A stretch of 64,000 nt of DNA from Lactobacillus hamsteri DSM 5661 = JCM 6256 (lineage in GTDB: Bacteria > Bacillota > Bacilli > Lactobacillales > Lactobacillaceae). Shown here in pieces: positions 37,778 to 49,034 of this stretch. Both the position numbers and the translations under genes were made by a program. The stretch spans positions 31,271-95,270 of the forward strand of contig NZ_BALY01000003.1 of NCBI RefSeq assembly GCF_000615445.1, in the 5' to 3' direction. Every line of letters starts with the position of its first letter. Within the stretch, counting starts at the first letter, position 1. The notes below the pieces were generated by a model that saw only the letters and a list, made by a program, of their open reading frames with translations, was not told the DNA's origin and made no database searches.

Positions 37778-38434
37778 CTACTTGTTATTACTTAATACCG
37801 CATCAATGTCTTCAAAGACTTTTTCAGGAGCTTGTTCACCATTAATTACAGTTAACAAACCTTTCTTTTGATAAAAGTCTTTCAAAGGAGCATTCATCTT
37901 TTCATTCACTTCAAGACGATTCTTAACTACTTCTGGCTTGTCATCTTCACGTTGATAAAATTCATGACCACCACAACGATCACAAGTGCCTTCAACCTTA
38001 GGTTTCTTAGACAACTTATTGTAAGTAGCGCCACAGTTTTTACACATAAAACGTGCTGACAAACGTTCAACCAAAGTATCTTCTTTTACTTCAAGTGAAA
38101 TTACATTTGTCAAAGGCTTTTCCAGTCTCTTTGTAATACCGTCAAGAAGTTCTGCTTGATTAGTGGTTCTTGGAAAACCGTCAAGAATAAAACCTTCCTT
38201 AATGTCTGGTTGACTTAGACGTTCTTCAACTAATTTTGCAGTGACTTCATCTGGTACTAAATTACCTTTGTCAATATAACTCTTAGCTTCAAGACCAACC
38301 TTTGTTTTGTTAGCCATAGCTTCCCTAAACATATCCCCAGTTGAAATATGAGTTAAGTGATATTTATCGACAATTTGTTCAGATGCTGTACCTTTACCTG
38401 CACCTGGCAAACCTAAAAGAATTAAGTTAATCAT
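37778..38434 (-). CDS. adk: Adenylate kinase
   Basis: Balances ATP, ADP and AMP (218 aa). P-loop GLPGAGKGT (8-16), AMP-site DGFPRT, and a long LID with four zinc-binding cysteines ([13 protein letters not shown]), the Gram-positive zinc type. It follows secY by 10 bp, the usual spc-operon tail. Confidence 0.97.
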   Translation of the reverse strand: MINLILLGLPGAGKGTASEQIVDKYHLTHISTGDMFREAMANKTKVGLEAKSYIDKGNLVPDEVTAKLVEERLSQPDIKEGFILDGFPRTTNQAELLDGITKRLEKPLTNVISLEVKEDTLVERLSARFMCKNCGATYNKLSKKPKVEGTCDRCGGHEFYQREDDKPEVVKNRLEVNEKMNAPLKDFYQKKGLLTVINGEQAPEKVFEDIDAVLSNNK

Positions 38435-38444
38435 TTATCCGTTC

Positions 38445-39740
38445 CTATCTGATGAATCCAACGTATTCTCTCTTCATTAACAAGCCGTTAATTTGGCGAG
38501 ATAACTCTAAGACTACTCCGATTACAATTAACAAACTTGTTCCTCCCAAACCAATTGAGCTTGGTAAGTTCCAGAAGTTAGTTGCTAATTGTGGTAAAAG
38601 TGCAACTAAGCCTAAGAAAACTGCACCTACAGTTGATAATCTCATTAGAAGTCTTGAAACATAATCTTGGGTATCTTTTCCTGGCCAAACACTAGGAATA
38701 TAAGCACCTTGCTTTTGTAAGTTTTCTGCTAGCTTTTCAGGGTTAACCTGAACAAAAGCATAGAAGAATGTAAATAGAATAATTAATAAGGTGTAGATGA
38801 TTACTCCAGGAGTTGTTTGAAGACTGAAGATGTTAGTTAACACTTTATACCATTCTTGATCGCCTTGGGTTCTTTGAAAGGCCATTAAAATTGTTGCCGG
38901 TGTAATAATGAAAGAACTGGCAAAGATAACTGGAATAACTCCAGATACATTAACTTTTAATGGTAGAAAACTTTCAGACCCACTAATTGTCGCTCTTCTA
39001 GTATATTGAATAGGAACGCGACGATTAGCTTGTTCAACCCACGTAACTAATTGAGTTACGATAAGGATTGCAACGATAACCGCGATGAAGAACAATATGC
39101 CTTGCCAACGATCGGCAGCACTATTATTAATAATTTCTTCTTTATATATTTGCCACATTCCTGCTGGAAATCTTGCAATAATACCAGCGAAGATAATAAC
39201 TGAAACACCGTTACCTAAACCTTTATCAGTGATTTCATCACCCAACCAGGTCAATAACATTGTTCCACCTGTCATAATAATGGCAATTTCAATATAAGTT
39301 TGTGGCGTTTGATTTTTAACTAACCCCATTTGAGTAAGGGCGTTAAAACCAAGTGTAATACCAATACTCTGAACAAAAGCAACTACTAAAGTTAACCACC
39401 GAGTAACTTGATTGGTTTTACGTCTACCTACTTCACCCTGTTTTCCCCATTCTACTAATGTAGGAACAATATCCATTTGCAACAATTGAATAACAATCTG
39501 TGCAGTAATATATGGAGAAACACCAAGAGAAAAAATTGAATAGTTATCTAGTCCCCCACCAGATACTGTATCCAGCATTGGAACTAAACCTGTTTGTGCA
39601 ACCTGAGTGATCGCTTTTGCATTAACACCCGGAACTGTAATATTAGCACCGATTCGATAAAGCAAAAGAATAAAGAGAGTAAACCAGATTTTATTTCTGA
39701 TTTCTTTATCCTTAAAGGCGTTCTTCAAGGTCGAAAACAT
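38445..39740 (-). CDS. secY: Preprotein translocase subunit SecY
   Basis: The protein-conducting channel (431 aa, ten membrane segments). The conserved plug and pore regions GGGLDNYSIFSLGVSPYI and the late cytoplasmic loop with EKLAENLQKQGAYIPSVWPG are present. Its start overlaps the rplO stop by one base. Confidence 0.98.
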   Translation of the reverse strand: MFSTLKNAFKDKEIRNKIWFTLFILLLYRIGANITVPGVNAKAITQVAQTGLVPMLDTVSGGGLDNYSIFSLGVSPYITAQIVIQLLQMDIVPTLVEWGKQGEVGRRKTNQVTRWLTLVVAFVQSIGITLGFNALTQMGLVKNQTPQTYIEIAIIMTGGTMLLTWLGDEITDKGLGNGVSVIIFAGIIARFPAGMWQIYKEEIINNSAADRWQGILFFIAVIVAILIVTQLVTWVEQANRRVPIQYTRRATISGSESFLPLKVNVSGVIPVIFASSFIITPATILMAFQRTQGDQEWYKVLTNIFSLQTTPGVIIYTLLIILFTFFYAFVQVNPEKLAENLQKQGAYIPSVWPGKDTQDYVSRLLMRLSTVGAVFLGLVALLPQLATNFWNLPSSIGLGGTSLLIVIGVVLELSRQINGLLMKREYVGFIR

Positions 39741-40180
39741 TAGATCACCTCAACAGTTCCGCCAGCAGCTTCGACTGCTTCTTTAGCAGCTGCGGAAACC
39801 TTGTTAACCTTTACAGTTAATTTAACGTTTAATTCACCGTTAGCAAGTAACTTAACGCCTGATAATTCTTTCTTTACCAAGCCGTTTTCCTTAAGAGTTT
39901 CAACAGTTACTTCACTACCGTCTTTGAATTTATTTAAGTCATCTAAATTTACAACAGCGTATTCTTTACGGTTAACATTCTTAAAACCGCGCTTAGGCAT
40001 AGTTCTGAATAATGGCATTTGACCACCTTCAAAACCTAAACGAGTGTGACCGCCTTGACGAGCCAATTGACCCTTTTGACCACGGCCTGAAGTCTTACCG
40101 TAACCACTTGAAGTACCACGACCGACACGTTTTCTAGCACGACGTGAACCTTCAGCAGCATGTAATTCATGAAGCTTCAT
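39740..40180 (-). CDS. rplO: 50S ribosomal protein L15
   Basis: L15 (146 aa) with the Gly/Arg-rich N-terminal extension ([19 protein letters not shown]) that threads into 23S rRNA, and the compact C-terminal domain ending AAGGTVEVI. Between rpmD and secY. Confidence 0.98.
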   Translation of the reverse strand: MKLHELHAAEGSRRARKRVGRGTSSGYGKTSGRGQKGQLARQGGHTRLGFEGGQMPLFRTMPKRGFKNVNRKEYAVVNLDDLNKFKDGSEVTVETLKENGLVKKELSGVKLLANGELNVKLTVKVNKVSAAAKEAVEAAGGTVEVI

Positions 40181-40207
40181 TATACTTCGGCACCTCCTTG
40201 GATAATC

Positions 40208-40393
40208 TTATTTGTTAATCTCTTCAACAGAGATTAAGTGAGCAATTTTCATTAATGCACCACGAGTAGCAGCGTTGTCTGGAAGGACAACAGTACTACT
40301 TATACGACCTAAGCCAAGAGCTTTAACAACTTTCTTTTGGTTAGGTAGACGGTGTGCAACACTTCTAATTAAAGTAACTTTTAAATCAGTCAT
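40208..40393 (-). CDS. rpmD: 50S ribosomal protein L30
   Basis: L30 (61 aa), with [23 protein letters not shown]. Overlooked in some annotations because of its size; its place between rpsE and rplO is conserved. Confidence 0.97.
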   Translation of the reverse strand: MTDLKVTLIRSVAHRLPNQKKVVKALGLGRISSTVVLPDNAATRGALMKIAHLISVEEINK

Positions 40394-40404
40394 CTAAACT
40401 CTCC

Positions 40405-40914
40405 CTAATCTGCGCTCTTGATTTGGCGAAGTTTTTCAACTTCTTCACTAGTTCTAAGCTTCTTCAAACCATCCATAGTTGCACGTACAACGTTGATTGG
40501 AGTGTTTGAACCAAGTGACTTGGAAGTTACGTCTGCAATACCAGCCATATCCATAACAATACGTACGGCACCACCGGCAGCAACTCCGGAACCAGCTTCA
40601 GCAGGCTTCAACATAATGTTACCTGAACCATAATGACCGATAACTTCGTGAGGAATAGTAGTACCAACTTTAGGTACGTTAATCATATTCTTCTTACCAG
40701 CTTCAACAGCCTTACGGATTGCTTCTGGGACTTCTTGAGCCTTACCAGTACCGAAACCTACACGGCCTTTCTTGTCACCTACGACAACAAGGGCAGCAAA
40801 TCTCATGCGACGTCCACCTTTTACAACCTTGGTAATACGGTTGACAGCGACTAATTGATCTTCAATGTCGTCCTTATTTCTACGATTATTACGAGAATCG
40901 TTACGGTTTGCCAT
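40405..40914 (-). CDS. rpsE: 30S ribosomal protein S5
   Basis: S5 (169 aa): dsRNA-binding-like N-domain ([22 protein letters not shown]) and the C-domain with the accuracy-related loop [15 protein letters not shown]. Between rplR and rpmD. Confidence 0.98.
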   Translation of the reverse strand: MANRNDSRNNRRNKDDIEDQLVAVNRITKVVKGGRRMRFAALVVVGDKKGRVGFGTGKAQEVPEAIRKAVEAGKKNMINVPKVGTTIPHEVIGHYGSGNIMLKPAEAGSGVAAGGAVRIVMDMAGIADVTSKSLGSNTPINVVRATMDGLKKLRTSEEVEKLRQIKSAD

Positions 40915-40931
40915 GTGTTAATTCTCCTTTC

Positions 40932-41291
40932 CTAGAAATCTAATCCGTTTTCACGAGCGGCATCTGCCAAAGCTGAAATACGGCCGTGGTATAAGTAACC
41001 ACTTCTATCAAATACAACGTTTGAAATGTTCTTAGCCTTTGCTGCTTCGGCAATTGCCTTACCAACAGCTTGAGCTTGTTCTACTTTGTTTGCGTCTTCA
41101 GAAACAGACTTATCCAAAGTTGAGGCACTTGCAAGCGTTACACCCGCTACGTCATCAATTAATTGAGCGTAGATGTTTTTGTTTGAACGAAAGATACTTA
41201 AGCGTGGGCGCTCAGCAGTTCCAGAAATTTTACCACGAATACGTTTATGACGCTTTAAGCGTAATTTGTTTTTATCTGGTTTAGAAATCAC
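40932..41291 (-). CDS. rplR: 50S ribosomal protein L18
   Basis: L18 (119 aa), which binds 5S rRNA. Start [21 protein letters not shown] and the ending [13 protein letters not shown] are typical. Between rplF and rpsE. Confidence 0.98.
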   Translation of the reverse strand: MISKPDKNKLRLKRHKRIRGKISGTAERPRLSIFRSNKNIYAQLIDDVAGVTLASASTLDKSVSEDANKVEQAQAVGKAIAEAAKAKNISNVVFDRSGYLYHGRISALADAARENGLDF

Positions 41292-41318
41292 AATTTCACC
41301 TCAAAAAATAACTAATTA

Positions 41319-41849
41319 TTACTTACCAGTCTTACCTTCCTTGCGACGTACATATTCGTCAGTGTAACGAATACCCTTACCCTTATATGGTTCAGGTGAA
41401 CGTACGGCACGGATTTCAGCTGCAAATTGACCAACGTCTTGCTTTGAAACACCTTCAACTTCAACGTCAGTTGCTGAAGGGGTCTTTACTGAAACACCTT
41501 CAGGAGCAGTTAATACAACTGGGTGAGAGTAACCAACATTTAAAGTAATCTTATTACCTTGTGCTTGTGCACGGTAACCAACACCGATTAACTTCAAAGT
41601 CTTCTTGTAGCCATCAACTACACCTTCGATCATTGAAGCCAAGTTTGCTCTCATAGTACCATGAAGAGCTTTGTCGCTTTCACTGGTACGGCTAAAGTTG
41701 ATTTCACCGTTTTCTTGTGAAAACTTAATCTTTGGATCGAAATGTCTAGTTAATTCACCCTTAGGTCCCTTAACAGTAATGTTGTCGCCTTCCTTGGTAA
41801 CAGTGACACTGTCAGGTACTTCAATAGTCTTTAAACCAATACGGCTCAT
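41319..41849 (-). CDS. rplF: 50S ribosomal protein L6
   Basis: L6 (176 aa), two related alpha/beta domains near the factor-binding site. Start [16 protein letters not shown]-terminal signature [22 protein letters not shown]. Confidence 0.98.
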   Translation of the reverse strand: MSRIGLKTIEVPDSVTVTKEGDNITVKGPKGELTRHFDPKIKFSQENGEINFSRTSESDKALHGTMRANLASMIEGVVDGYKKTLKLIGVGYRAQAQGNKITLNVGYSHPVVLTAPEGVSVKTPSATDVEVEGVSKQDVGQFAAEIRAVRSPEPYKGKGIRYTDEYVRRKEGKTGK

Positions 41850-41873
41850 TGAATTTTCTCCTTTCTGTCAGAA

Positions 41874-42272
41874 TTACCAAACGTAAGCGATAACTTCGCC
41901 GCCAACGCCCTTTTGTCTTGCTTCTTTATCGGTAATAACACCAGCAGAAGTAGAAACGATGGCAATACCTAAACCATTAAGAACTTTAGGTAAGTCTTCA
42001 GCACCAACGTAGTTTCTAAGACCTGGCTTAGAAATACGCTTCAAGCCTGAAATGACACGTTCTCCGTTTGGACCATATTTCAAGAAAACCTTAATAACGC
42101 CTTGCTTGTCGTCATCAGCAACTTCGTAATCACGAATAAAGCCTTCACGCTTTAAAATTTCTGAAATTGACTTTTTAATGTTTGATGCAGGAATTTCAAC
42201 TGAATCATGTCTTGCCATGTTAGCATTTCTGATTCTAGTCAAGTAATCTGCGATAGGATCTGTCATGACCAT
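41874..42272 (-). CDS. rpsH: 30S ribosomal protein S8
   Basis: S8 (132 aa), a central-domain assembly protein that in E. coli represses the spc operon. It begins [17 protein letters not shown] and ends [12 protein letters not shown] at 42270-42272 has an AGGAGG about 11 bp ahead; a second ATG two codons later also gives a normal S8. Confidence 0.97.
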   Translation of the reverse strand: MVMTDPIADYLTRIRNANMARHDSVEIPASNIKKSISEILKREGFIRDYEVADDDKQGVIKVFLKYGPNGERVISGLKRISKPGLRNYVGAEDLPKVLNGLGIAIVSTSAGVITDKEARQKGVGGEVIAYVW

Positions 42273-42298
42273 TTTTTTGCTATCCTCCTAACCGTATA

Positions 42299-42484
42299 CT
42301 ACCAACTAGCCTTTTTAAGACCAGGAATTTGACCTTTGTGTGCTAATTCTTTTAAGCAAATACGGCATAAACCGAATTTACGGTATACAGAGTGTGGACG
42401 ACCACATCTCTCGCAACGTGTGTATTCACGTGTAGAGAACTTAGCAGGACGATGATTTCTGATTTTTTGTGATGTTTTAGCCAT
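42299..42484 (-). CDS. rpsZ: 30S ribosomal protein S14, type Z (zinc-binding)
   Basis: A 61-aa S14 with the four zinc cysteines CERC and CRIC. This is the short zinc-dependent form typical of low-GC Gram-positives; a zinc-free paralog may be encoded elsewhere. Between rplE and rpsH. Confidence 0.97.
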   Translation of the reverse strand: MAKTSQKIRNHRPAKFSTREYTRCERCGRPHSVYRKFGLCRICLKELAHKGQIPGLKKASW

Positions 42485-42496
42485 TAATGTCCTCCA

Positions 42497-43039
42497 TTAC
42501 TTTGCAAAAGGCATACCAAATTGACCTAAAAGTTCACGAGCTTCTTCATCAGTGTTGGCAGTAGTAACAATAACAATGTCTAAACCTCTAGTACGATTTA
42601 CCTTATCGAAATCGATTTCTGGGAAGATCAATTGTTCCTTAATACCTAAAGTGTAATTACCACGTCCATCGAATGAACGAGCTGAGACACCACGGAAGTC
42701 ACGAACACGTGGAAGAGAAACATTGACCAACTTGTACAAGAAATCGTACATTCTATCGCCTCTAAGAGTTACCTTAGCACCGATAGACATACCTTCACGC
42801 AAACGGAAGTTGGCGATTGACTTCTTAGCCTTAGTGATTAATGGCTTTTGACCAGAAATCAAGGTTAATTCTTCAACTGCTTCATCCAAGCTTTTAGCGT
42901 TGGAAACTGCGTCACCAACACCCATGTTCAAAACGATCTTTTCGATCTTTGGTACTTGCATTACTGAATCGTAGTTAAACTTTTCTTCCAATGCAGGCAT
43001 TACTTTTTCTTTGTATTCTTGAGCTAAATAACTTGCCAT
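42497..43039 (-). CDS. rplE: 50S ribosomal protein L5
   Basis: L5 (180 aa), which binds 5S rRNA and contacts the small subunit head. Signature [15 protein letters not shown] and the ending [12 protein letters not shown]. Confidence 0.98.
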   Translation of the reverse strand: MASYLAQEYKEKVMPALEEKFNYDSVMQVPKIEKIVLNMGVGDAVSNAKSLDEAVEELTLISGQKPLITKAKKSIANFRLREGMSIGAKVTLRGDRMYDFLYKLVNVSLPRVRDFRGVSARSFDGRGNYTLGIKEQLIFPEIDFDKVNRTRGLDIVIVTTANTDEEARELLGQFGMPFAK

Positions 43040-43053
43040 TTGTGTCCTCCCTT

Positions 43054-43287
43054 CTACTTCTTATCTGCCTTAGAAATAACTTTAACGTTTGATGCGTGGA
43101 TTGAACCTTCTGATTCAACTACACCACCATTAGCGTTAGCTTGTGAAGGCTTTTGGTGTTTCTTAATCTTGTTAACGCCTTTAACAACTACACGGTTTTT
43201 CTTAACGTTAACAGAAAGAACTGTACCTTCTTTACCTTTATCTTTTCCGGCAATAACTTTTACTTTGTCACCAGTTTTAACAAACAT
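43054..43287 (-). CDS. rplX: 50S ribosomal protein L24
   Basis: L24 (77 aa), a KOW protein that starts 50S assembly: [18 protein letters not shown], then [14 protein letters not shown]. Shorter than the usual 100 aa, as often in lactobacilli. Between rplN and rplE. Confidence 0.96.
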   Translation of the reverse strand: MFVKTGDKVKVIAGKDKGKEGTVLSVNVKKNRVVVKGVNKIKKHQKPSQANANGGVVESEGSIHASNVKVISKADKK

Positions 43288-43306
43288 CAGTGCACCTCAC
43301 TAACAA

Positions 43307-43675
43307 TTATAAGACTTCAGGAGCAAGAGAAACGATCTTCATAAAGTCGTGTTCACGTAATTCACGTGCAACTGGACCGAAGATACGAGTACCACGAGGG
43401 CTCTTGTCTTCATTAATAATTACGCCAGCATTTTCGTCGAACTTGATGTATGAACCATCTTCACGACGTGCGCCTGATTTTGTTCTGACAATAACTGCTT
43501 TAACTACGTCGCCTTTTTTGACAACGCCACCTGGTGTTGCTTGTTTAACAGTGGCTACTACAATATCACCAATGTTACCAGTCTTACGCTTTGATCCACC
43601 TAAGACTCTGATAACTAAAAGTTCTCTGGCACCAGAGTTATCAGCAACCTTTAAACGGGATTCGTTTTGAATCAC
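43307..43675 (-). CDS. rplN: 50S ribosomal protein L14
   Basis: L14 (122 aa), at the intersubunit bridge. It starts [19 protein letters not shown] and has the signature [12 protein letters not shown]. Confidence 0.98.
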   Translation of the reverse strand: MIQNESRLKVADNSGARELLVIRVLGGSKRKTGNIGDIVVATVKQATPGGVVKKGDVVKAVIVRTKSGARREDGSYIKFDENAGVIINEDKSPRGTRIFGPVARELREHDFMKIVSLAPEVL

Positions 43676-43707
43676 TGTATAATCCTCCCCTCAGTAAATC
43701 CGTAAAA

Positions 43708-43974
43708 TTAAACAGATCTCTTAACAACTTTAACTAAACGGAAGCGCTTTGTACGAGATAATGGACGGGTTTCCATGATACGAACAGTATCGCCAACTTT
43801 AGCTTCATTATTTTCGTCTTGTGCGTAGAACTTCTTTGAGTACTTAAAACGCTTGTTATAAACAGGGTGGTTCTTGTAAGTGTCAACAACTACAGTAATA
43901 GTCTTGTCCATCTTATCAGAAACAACACGTCCTTGATATACGTGACGATGATTTCTTTCGATTGATTCGCTCAA
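43708..43974 (-). CDS. rpsQ: 30S ribosomal protein S17
   Basis: S17 (88 aa), OB fold binding the 5' domain of 16S r[18 protein letters not shown] and [16 protein letters not shown]. Between rpmC and rplN. Confidence 0.98.
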   Translation of the reverse strand: MSESIERNHRHVYQGRVVSDKMDKTITVVVDTYKNHPVYNKRFKYSKKFYAQDENNEAKVGDTVRIMETRPLSRTKRFRLVKVVKRSV

Positions 43975-43992
43975 GTTAATAGCTCCCTTCCA

Positions 43993-44190
43993 TTAATTTT
44001 GTTCTAATGCTTTTTCGCTAAGAATAGTCTTAATTCTAGCGATATTCTTACGGACTTTGCTCAAGCGAGCGGTATTTTCTAATTGACCCGTTGCTTGTTG
44101 GAAACGCAAATTAAAGAGTTCTTCCTTATATTGCTTTTCCTTTTCTAACATTTGATCAGTGGTTAATGATCTGATATCTTTAGCCTTCAT
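43993..44190 (-). CDS. rpmC: 50S ribosomal protein L29
   Basis: L29 (65 aa from ATG 44188-44190), a two-helix protein at the exit tunnel: [14 protein letters not shown] and [16 protein letters not shown]. The start overlaps the end of rplP by 11 bp, which couples the two; the frame is open four more codons upstream. Confidence 0.97.
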   Translation of the reverse strand: MKAKDIRSLTTDQMLEKEKQYKEELFNLRFQQATGQLENTARLSKVRKNIARIKTILSEKALEQN

Positions 44191-44620
44191 TAGAATTGCC
44201 ACCTACTTCCGAACTCTTAGTCACAAACTTAGTCTTAATTGGTAACTTAGTTGAAGCAAGTCTCAAAGCTTCACGAGCTACTTCTTCAGAAACGCCACCA
44301 ATTTCAAATAAAATCTTTTCTCTCTTAACTACAGCTACCCAACCTGCTGGTGCACCTTTACCGGAACCCATACGTACACCAACACCTTTAGCAGTGTATG
44401 ACTTTTGAGGGAAAATTCTGATCCAAACCTTACCGCCACGCTTCATGTAACGAGTCATAGCAACACGGGCAGCTTCGATTTGACGGTTAGTAATCCAGTG
44501 AGATTCAAGTGCTTCCAAACCGTATTCACCAAAGGCAATATACTTACCACCTTTAGCAGCACCACGCATTTTACCACGGAATTCACGACGGTGTTTTACT
44601 CGCTTTGGTACTAAAGGCAT
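44180..44620 (-). CDS. rplP: 50S ribosomal protein L16
   Basis: L16 (146 aa), which helps position A-site tRNA. It starts [18 protein letters not shown] and has [16 protein letters not shown]. The first codon shares one base with the rpsC stop. Confidence 0.98.
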   Translation of the reverse strand: MPLVPKRVKHRREFRGKMRGAAKGGKYIAFGEYGLEALESHWITNRQIEAARVAMTRYMKRGGKVWIRIFPQKSYTAKGVGVRMGSGKGAPAGWVAVVKREKILFEIGGVSEEVAREALRLASTKLPIKTKFVTKSSEVGGNSNEG

Positions 44621-45291
44621 TACTTATTTCCTCCCTTCGCAGGCTTTGAAGGCTTGTTCTTACGAGTTGGTAAGACTTCACCACGGTTGATCCAAACTTG
44701 GACACCAATTTCACCATAAGTAGTGAAGGCATTTACCCAAGCGTAATCAATGTCAGCTCTTAATGTTTGCAATGGAACACGTCCTTCAGTGTGCCATTCT
44801 CTTCTTGCCATGTCGGCACCGTTTAAACGACCAGAAACTTGAACTCTGATACCCTTAGCACCTGCACGCATAGATCTTTGAGTAGCTTGACGCATAGCAC
44901 GTCTGAAAGCAACACGTGCTTCTAATTGACGAGCAATACTATCAGCAACTAATTCAGCATCAAGATCTGGCTTCTTAATTTCAACAATATTAATGTGAAC
45001 TTGCTTATCAGTTAAAGCGTTCAATTGCTTTCTTAATGCTTCAACTTCAGAACCACCTTTACCAATTACCATACCTGGCTTTGAAGTGTGGATTGAAATG
45101 TTGATTCTGTTTGCAGCACGTTCAATTTCTACAGTAGAAACAGAGGAATCCTTCAATTTTTCTGAAATGAACTTTCTAATACGAAGGTCTTCATTTAATG
45201 TTTCTTTGTATCCTCTGTCAGCATACCATTTTGATTCCCAATCACGGATAACGCCGAGACGAAAACCATTAGGGTTGATCTTTTGACCCAT
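44620..45291 (-). CDS. rpsC: 30S ribosomal protein S3
   Basis: S3 (223 aa), at the mRNA entry tunnel. KH domain [15 protein letters not shown] and C-terminal signature [21 protein letters not shown]. Between rplV and rplP. Confidence 0.98.
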   Translation of the reverse strand: MGQKINPNGFRLGVIRDWESKWYADRGYKETLNEDLRIRKFISEKLKDSSVSTVEIERAANRINISIHTSKPGMVIGKGGSEVEALRKQLNALTDKQVHINIVEIKKPDLDAELVADSIARQLEARVAFRRAMRQATQRSMRAGAKGIRVQVSGRLNGADMARREWHTEGRVPLQTLRADIDYAWVNAFTTYGEIGVQVWINRGEVLPTRKNKPSKPAKGGNK

Positions 45292-45304
45292 TAATATACC
45301 TCCC

Positions 45305-45658
45305 TTAATCGTTCTTTTCTGAAACTACTACAACTACGTGACTGGTTCTCTTGTTAATTGGAGAAGCCATACCCTTAGCACGTGGACGGAATCTCTTTAA
45401 AGTTGCGCCTTCATTTACGTAAGCTTCTGATACGTAAAGGTTTGCACTTTCGAGATCGTAGTTGTGTTCTGCGTTAGCAATTGCTGAGCGTAAAACTTTT
45501 TCAACGATTGGGGAAGCAGCTCTAGGCGTAAATTGTAAGATTGCTAATGCTTCAGCAACGCTCTTACCACGAATCAAGTCAATAACCAAACGTGCTTTTC
45601 TTGGAGCGATGCGAACAGTTCTTGCTTCAGCCTTAGCTGAACTAATTTGTTCTGCCAT
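45305..45658 (-). CDS. rplV: 50S ribosomal protein L22
   Basis: L22 (117 aa), whose beta-hairpin lines the exit tunnel near the macrolide site. [17 protein letters not shown] and the hairpin [24 protein letters not shown] are visible. Confidence 0.98.
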   Translation of the reverse strand: MAEQISSAKAEARTVRIAPRKARLVIDLIRGKSVAEALAILQFTPRAASPIVEKVLRSAIANAEHNYDLESANLYVSEAYVNEGATLKRFRPRAKGMASPINKRTSHVVVVVSEKND

Positions 45659-45677
45659 TTAGATGTTTCTCCTTCCT

Positions 45678-45959
45678 CTATTGTGCTGTTGCTTTATCAT
45701 CAGCGACTTTGTGTCCATGGAAAGTTCTTGTTGGAACAAATTCACCTAATTTATGACCAACCATGTCTTCAGTAACATAAACTGGGACATGTTTTCTACC
45801 ATCGTAAACAGCTATAGTCAATCCAACGAAGGAAGGGAAAATAGTTGAACGACGTGACCAAGTCTTAATAACTTGTTTCTTGTCAGCATCTTGTTGTGCA
45901 TCAACCTTCTTTAATAAAGATGCATCAGCAAAAGGACCTTTTTTAATACTACGGCTCAT
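45678..45959 (-). CDS. rpsS: 30S ribosomal protein S19
   Basis: S19 (93 aa), head protein beside the A-site. It starts [10 protein letters not shown] and has [15 protein letters not shown]. Confidence 0.98.
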   Translation of the reverse strand: MSRSIKKGPFADASLLKKVDAQQDADKKQVIKTWSRRSTIFPSFVGLTIAVYDGRKHVPVYVTEDMVGHKLGEFVPTRTFHGHKVADDKATAQ

Positions 45960-45977
45960 TAATTAACCCTCCTTCTA

Positions 45978-46814
45978 TTACTTGCTACCTTTACGGTGAC
46001 GAATAATTAACTTCTCACTAGAATTCTTAACGTTTCTAGTCTTAATACCACGAGACTTCTTACCCCATGGAGTCATTGGTTGTGGACGACCAACAGGTGC
46101 CTTACCTTCACCACCACCGTGTGGGTGATCGTTAGGGTTCATTACGGAACCACGTGATTGTGGACGCTTGCCTAACCAACGCTTACGACCAGCTTTACCT
46201 AATTGAATTAATGAGTGTTGTTCGTTACCAACTTCACCGATAGTAGCACGGCAAGTTGACAAAATCTTACGAACTTCGCCACTTTGCAATCTTACTAAAG
46301 TGTAACTACCATCATTACCCAATACTTGTGCAACAGTACCAGCACTTCTAACAAGTTGGCCACCCTTGCCTGGTCTTAATTCGATGTTGTGAACTTCAGT
46401 ACCAGTTGGGATATTCTTCAATGGTAATGCATTACCAGGTTTAATATCAACATTTTCGCCTGATTCAACAACTGTGCCTACCTTTAAGCCCTTAGGTGCT
46501 AAAATGTAAGCCTTAGTACCATCAGTGTAGTGAAGCAAAGCAATGTTAGCAGTTCTGTTTGGATCATATTCGATAGCCTTTACAACTGCTTTTGCATTAT
46601 CCTTGTTACGCTTGAAGTCGATGATACGGTACTTTTGCTTGTGACCACCACCACGGTGTCTACTGGTAATATGACCATATGAGTTACGGCCTGCAGTCTT
46701 TGATTGTGATTCAAGCAAAGTACGTTCTGGCTTGCTCTTAGTAATTTCAGCAAAGTCAGAAGAAGTCATATTACGGCGACCATTTGTGGTTGGCTTGTAA
46801 ACTTTAATAGCCAA
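45978..46814 (-). CDS. rplB: 50S ribosomal protein L2
   Basis: L2 (278 aa), needed for the peptidyl-transferase centre. The signature [14 protein letters not shown] and the N-terminal [13 protein letters not shown] are present, including the conserved His of the active-site loop. Confidence 0.98.
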   Translation of the reverse strand: MAIKVYKPTTNGRRNMTSSDFAEITKSKPERTLLESQSKTAGRNSYGHITSRHRGGGHKQKYRIIDFKRNKDNAKAVVKAIEYDPNRTANIALLHYTDGTKAYILAPKGLKVGTVVESGENVDIKPGNALPLKNIPTGTEVHNIELRPGKGGQLVRSAGTVAQVLGNDGSYTLVRLQSGEVRKILSTCRATIGEVGNEQHSLIQLGKAGRKRWLGKRPQSRGSVMNPNDHPHGGGEGKAPVGRPQPMTPWGKKSRGIKTRNVKNSSEKLIIRHRKGSK

Positions 46815-46829
46815 TTGACTGACCTCCTA

Positions 46830-47135
46830 TTACTTGTCTTCTTTATTATCTTCGTTTTGGAAAATCTTGATGTCGTTTGAATCGTTAGTTAAAGTAACGA
46901 TAGCCTTTCTACGACGAGCAGTCTTACCAAAGTAACGACCTACTCGCTTGTCCTTGCCGCGAACATTCATAATGTTTACGCTCTTTACTTTAACATCGAA
47001 GATTTCTTCAACAGCGTTGCGAACTTGAGTCTTGGTAGCAGTTAAGAGCACGTCGAAAGTGTACTTCTTATCATCCATTAAGTTCGTGGACTTTTCAGTA
47101 ATGACAGGTCTTAAAATGATATCGCGTGCGTCCAT
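46830..47135 (-). CDS. rplW: 50S ribosomal protein L23
   Basis: L23 (101 aa), the docking point for trigger factor and SRP at the exit tunnel. [14 protein letters not shown] and the ending [13 protein letters not shown]. Its start overlaps the rplD stop by one base. Confidence 0.98.
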   Translation of the reverse strand: MDARDIILRPVITEKSTNLMDDKKYTFDVLLTATKTQVRNAVEEIFDVKVKSVNIMNVRGKDKRVGRYFGKTARRRKAIVTLTNDSNDIKIFQNEDNKEDK

Positions 47136-47752
47136 TAAGCCAAAACCTCCTCAATCTTCTTTACAGCATCTTGAGTCAAGATTAACTTGTCGTAGTTAAC
47201 TGCATCTTCAACATTTAAGCCGTTAACTGGAACAACCTTAACCTTAGGCAAGTTTCTTGCTGAAAGTTGAACATTCTTATCGTCTGAAACAACTAAAGCC
47301 TTGCCTTCAACCTTTAAGCTGTCTAACATTGATACAAATTCTTTAGTCTTAGGAGCTGACATAGTCAACTTATCTAAAACGATCAAATCCTTATCAATCA
47401 ACTTTTGGGAAAGAACTGACTTAATAGCCAAACGACGTTGCTTTCTTGGCATTGCGTATGCGTAAGAACGTGGAGTAGGTCCAAAGACGATACCACCACC
47501 ACGCCATTGTGGAGATCTGATAGAACCTTGACGAGCACGACCAGTACCCTTTTGTCTCCAAGGCTTCTTACCACCACCGCGAACGGCAGATCTGTTCTTC
47601 ACCTTTGAAGTACCTTGACGTTGACCGGCTCTTTGTCTGATGATTGCGTCAAAAACAACACTTTCGTTTGGTTCAATACCAAAGACCTTGTCGTTTAAAG
47701 TAACTTCACCAGAGTCTTTACCGTTTTGATCAATAACTTTTAAATTAGCCAT
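47135..47752 (-). CDS. rplD: 50S ribosomal protein L4
   Basis: L4 (205 aa), with the extended tunnel loop [30 protein letters not shown] sequence. It is the S10-operon regulator in E. coli; no clear L4 target is visible in the leader here. Between rplC and rplW. Confidence 0.97.
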   Translation of the reverse strand: MANLKVIDQNGKDSGEVTLNDKVFGIEPNESVVFDAIIRQRAGQRQGTSKVKNRSAVRGGGKKPWRQKGTGRARQGSIRSPQWRGGGIVFGPTPRSYAYAMPRKQRRLAIKSVLSQKLIDKDLIVLDKLTMSAPKTKEFVSMLDSLKVEGKALVVSDDKNVQLSARNLPKVKVVPVNGLNVEDAVNYDKLILTQDAVKKIEEVLA

Positions 47753-47766
47753 TCTAGTCCTCCTTC

Positions 47767-48405
47767 CTATTTATCAGCTTTTACAGCCTTAGCAGCAGAC
47801 TTAACAACGATCAATGAGTTCTTAGCACCAGGTACGTTACCCTTAATCATCAATACGTTCTTATCTGCAACAACTTTTTCAATTACTAAGTTTTCAATGG
47901 TAACTTTCTTAACGCCCATGTGACCTGGCAAACGCTTGCCCTTTGGTACACGGTTAATGATTGAACCCATTGAACCAGGAATTCTGTGGTATCTTGAACC
48001 GTGAGTTTCTGGTCCTCTAGATTGACCCCAACGCTTAATGTTACCTTGGTATCCATGACCTCTTGTAGTACCAGTAACGTCTACGACGTCACCTTCCTTG
48101 AATGTATCCACAGTAACTTCTGAGCCGACTTCATAGTCCTTAAGCTCAACACCGCGGATTTCCCGAATGAAGCGCTTAGGTGAAGTCTTTGCCTTATCAG
48201 CATGACCTTTTTCTGGTTTGTTGCTCAATACTTCACGCTTGTCTTGGTAACCTAATTGAACTGCTTCGTAACCGTCTGATTCAACAGTCTTAACTTGCAT
48301 AACAGCGTTAGGAGTTGCTTCTACAACAGTTACTGGAACAAGGGCACCATCTTTAGTGAAGATTTGAGTCATACCAACTTTTCTTCCTAAGATTCCTTTG
48401 GTCAT
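47767..48405 (-). CDS. rplC: 50S ribosomal protein L3
   Basis: L3 (212 aa), an assembly initiator reaching the peptidyl-transferase centre. It starts [16 protein letters not shown] and has [18 protein letters not shown]. Confidence 0.98.
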   Translation of the reverse strand: MTKGILGRKVGMTQIFTKDGALVPVTVVEATPNAVMQVKTVESDGYEAVQLGYQDKREVLSNKPEKGHADKAKTSPKRFIREIRGVELKDYEVGSEVTVDTFKEGDVVDVTGTTRGHGYQGNIKRWGQSRGPETHGSRYHRIPGSMGSIINRVPKGKRLPGHMGVKKVTIENLVIEKVVADKNVLMIKGNVPGAKNSLIVVKSAAKAVKADK

Positions 48406-48428
48406 GATTACACCTCTTTCTATCTAAA

Positions 48429-48737
48429 TTATAATTTAATTTCGATGTCTACACCACTTGGAAGATCAAGCTTCATTAATGAATCAACAGTCTTAGGTGT
48501 TGGATTCAAAATGTCGATTAAACGCTTGTGAGTGCGCATTTCGAATTGTTCACGTGAGTCCTTGTCCTTGTGTGGTGAACGAAGAACAGTGAATAAAGTT
48601 CTTTCAGTTGGAAGAGGAACTGGACCTGAGATTTCTGCACCAGTTCTCTTTGCGCTAGCTACGATCTTAGCAGCTGATTCATCGAGAATACCATGTTCGT
48701 AAGACTTAAGTCTAATACGAATTGATTGACTTGCCAT
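48429..48737 (-). CDS. rpsJ: 30S ribosomal protein S10
   Basis: S10 (102 aa), first gene of the S10-spc-alpha cluster and binding partner of NusB/NusG. It starts [15 protein letters not shown] and has [23 protein letters not shown] leader with its own promoter precedes it. Confidence 0.98.
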   Translation of the reverse strand: MASQSIRIRLKSYEHGILDESAAKIVASAKRTGAEISGPVPLPTERTLFTVLRSPHKDKDSREQFEMRTHKRLIDILNPTPKTVDSLMKLDLPSGVDIEIKL

Positions 48738-48792
48738 TTAATTACCTCCTTAACGTCTTCTTTAAAAGATGACTAGCTCGACAAAAATTCCC

Positions 48793-48826
48793 TACACGCC
48801 ACTGTGGCAATGCAGCCTGGCGTGCC
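48793..48826 (-). promoter_or_regulatory. Stable hairpin in the S10 operon leader
   Basis: CACGCC, an inner AGGCTGCATTGCCACAGT region, GGCGTG on the minus strand, in the roughly 110-nt leader between the promoter and rpsJ. It has no T-tract, so it is more likely a regulatory or stabilising structure than a terminator. Which protein (if any) binds it is unknown. Confidence 0.6.
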
Positions 48827-48857
48827 GCAACCTTTTGCGTCAACGCTTTACAACAAT

Positions 48858-48886
48858 TTTATAGCATCAGGGTATACTACTCCCAA
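48858..48886 (-). promoter_or_regulatory. Promoter of the S10 operon
   Basis: TTGGGA (48881-48886), exactly 17 bp, TATAAA (48858-48863) on the minus strand, about 120 bp before rpsJ. It could drive the whole run rpsJ to rplQ. Confidence 0.7.
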
Positions 48887-48960
48887 ATGCACAAAGCCTA
48901 TTGTACTTGCAATAGCCTTAAATATCAAGGGTTTAACTAATGTTTCTTAATTTTTTTGCA

Positions 48961-49002
48961 AAAAAGAACTATCTAATTTTTATTAATTAGATAGTTCTTT
49001 TC
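48961..49002 (-). terminator. Intrinsic terminator of the str operon (after fusA)
   Basis: AAAAGAACTATCTAATT, AATAAA, AATTAGATAGTTCTTTTTT on the minus strand, 33 bp after fusA. The long stem clearly separates str from S10 operons; tufA is absent from this site. Confidence 0.9.
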
Positions 49003-49034
49003 TATTTATTCTTTTTGACTAAGTCATTTAGAAA

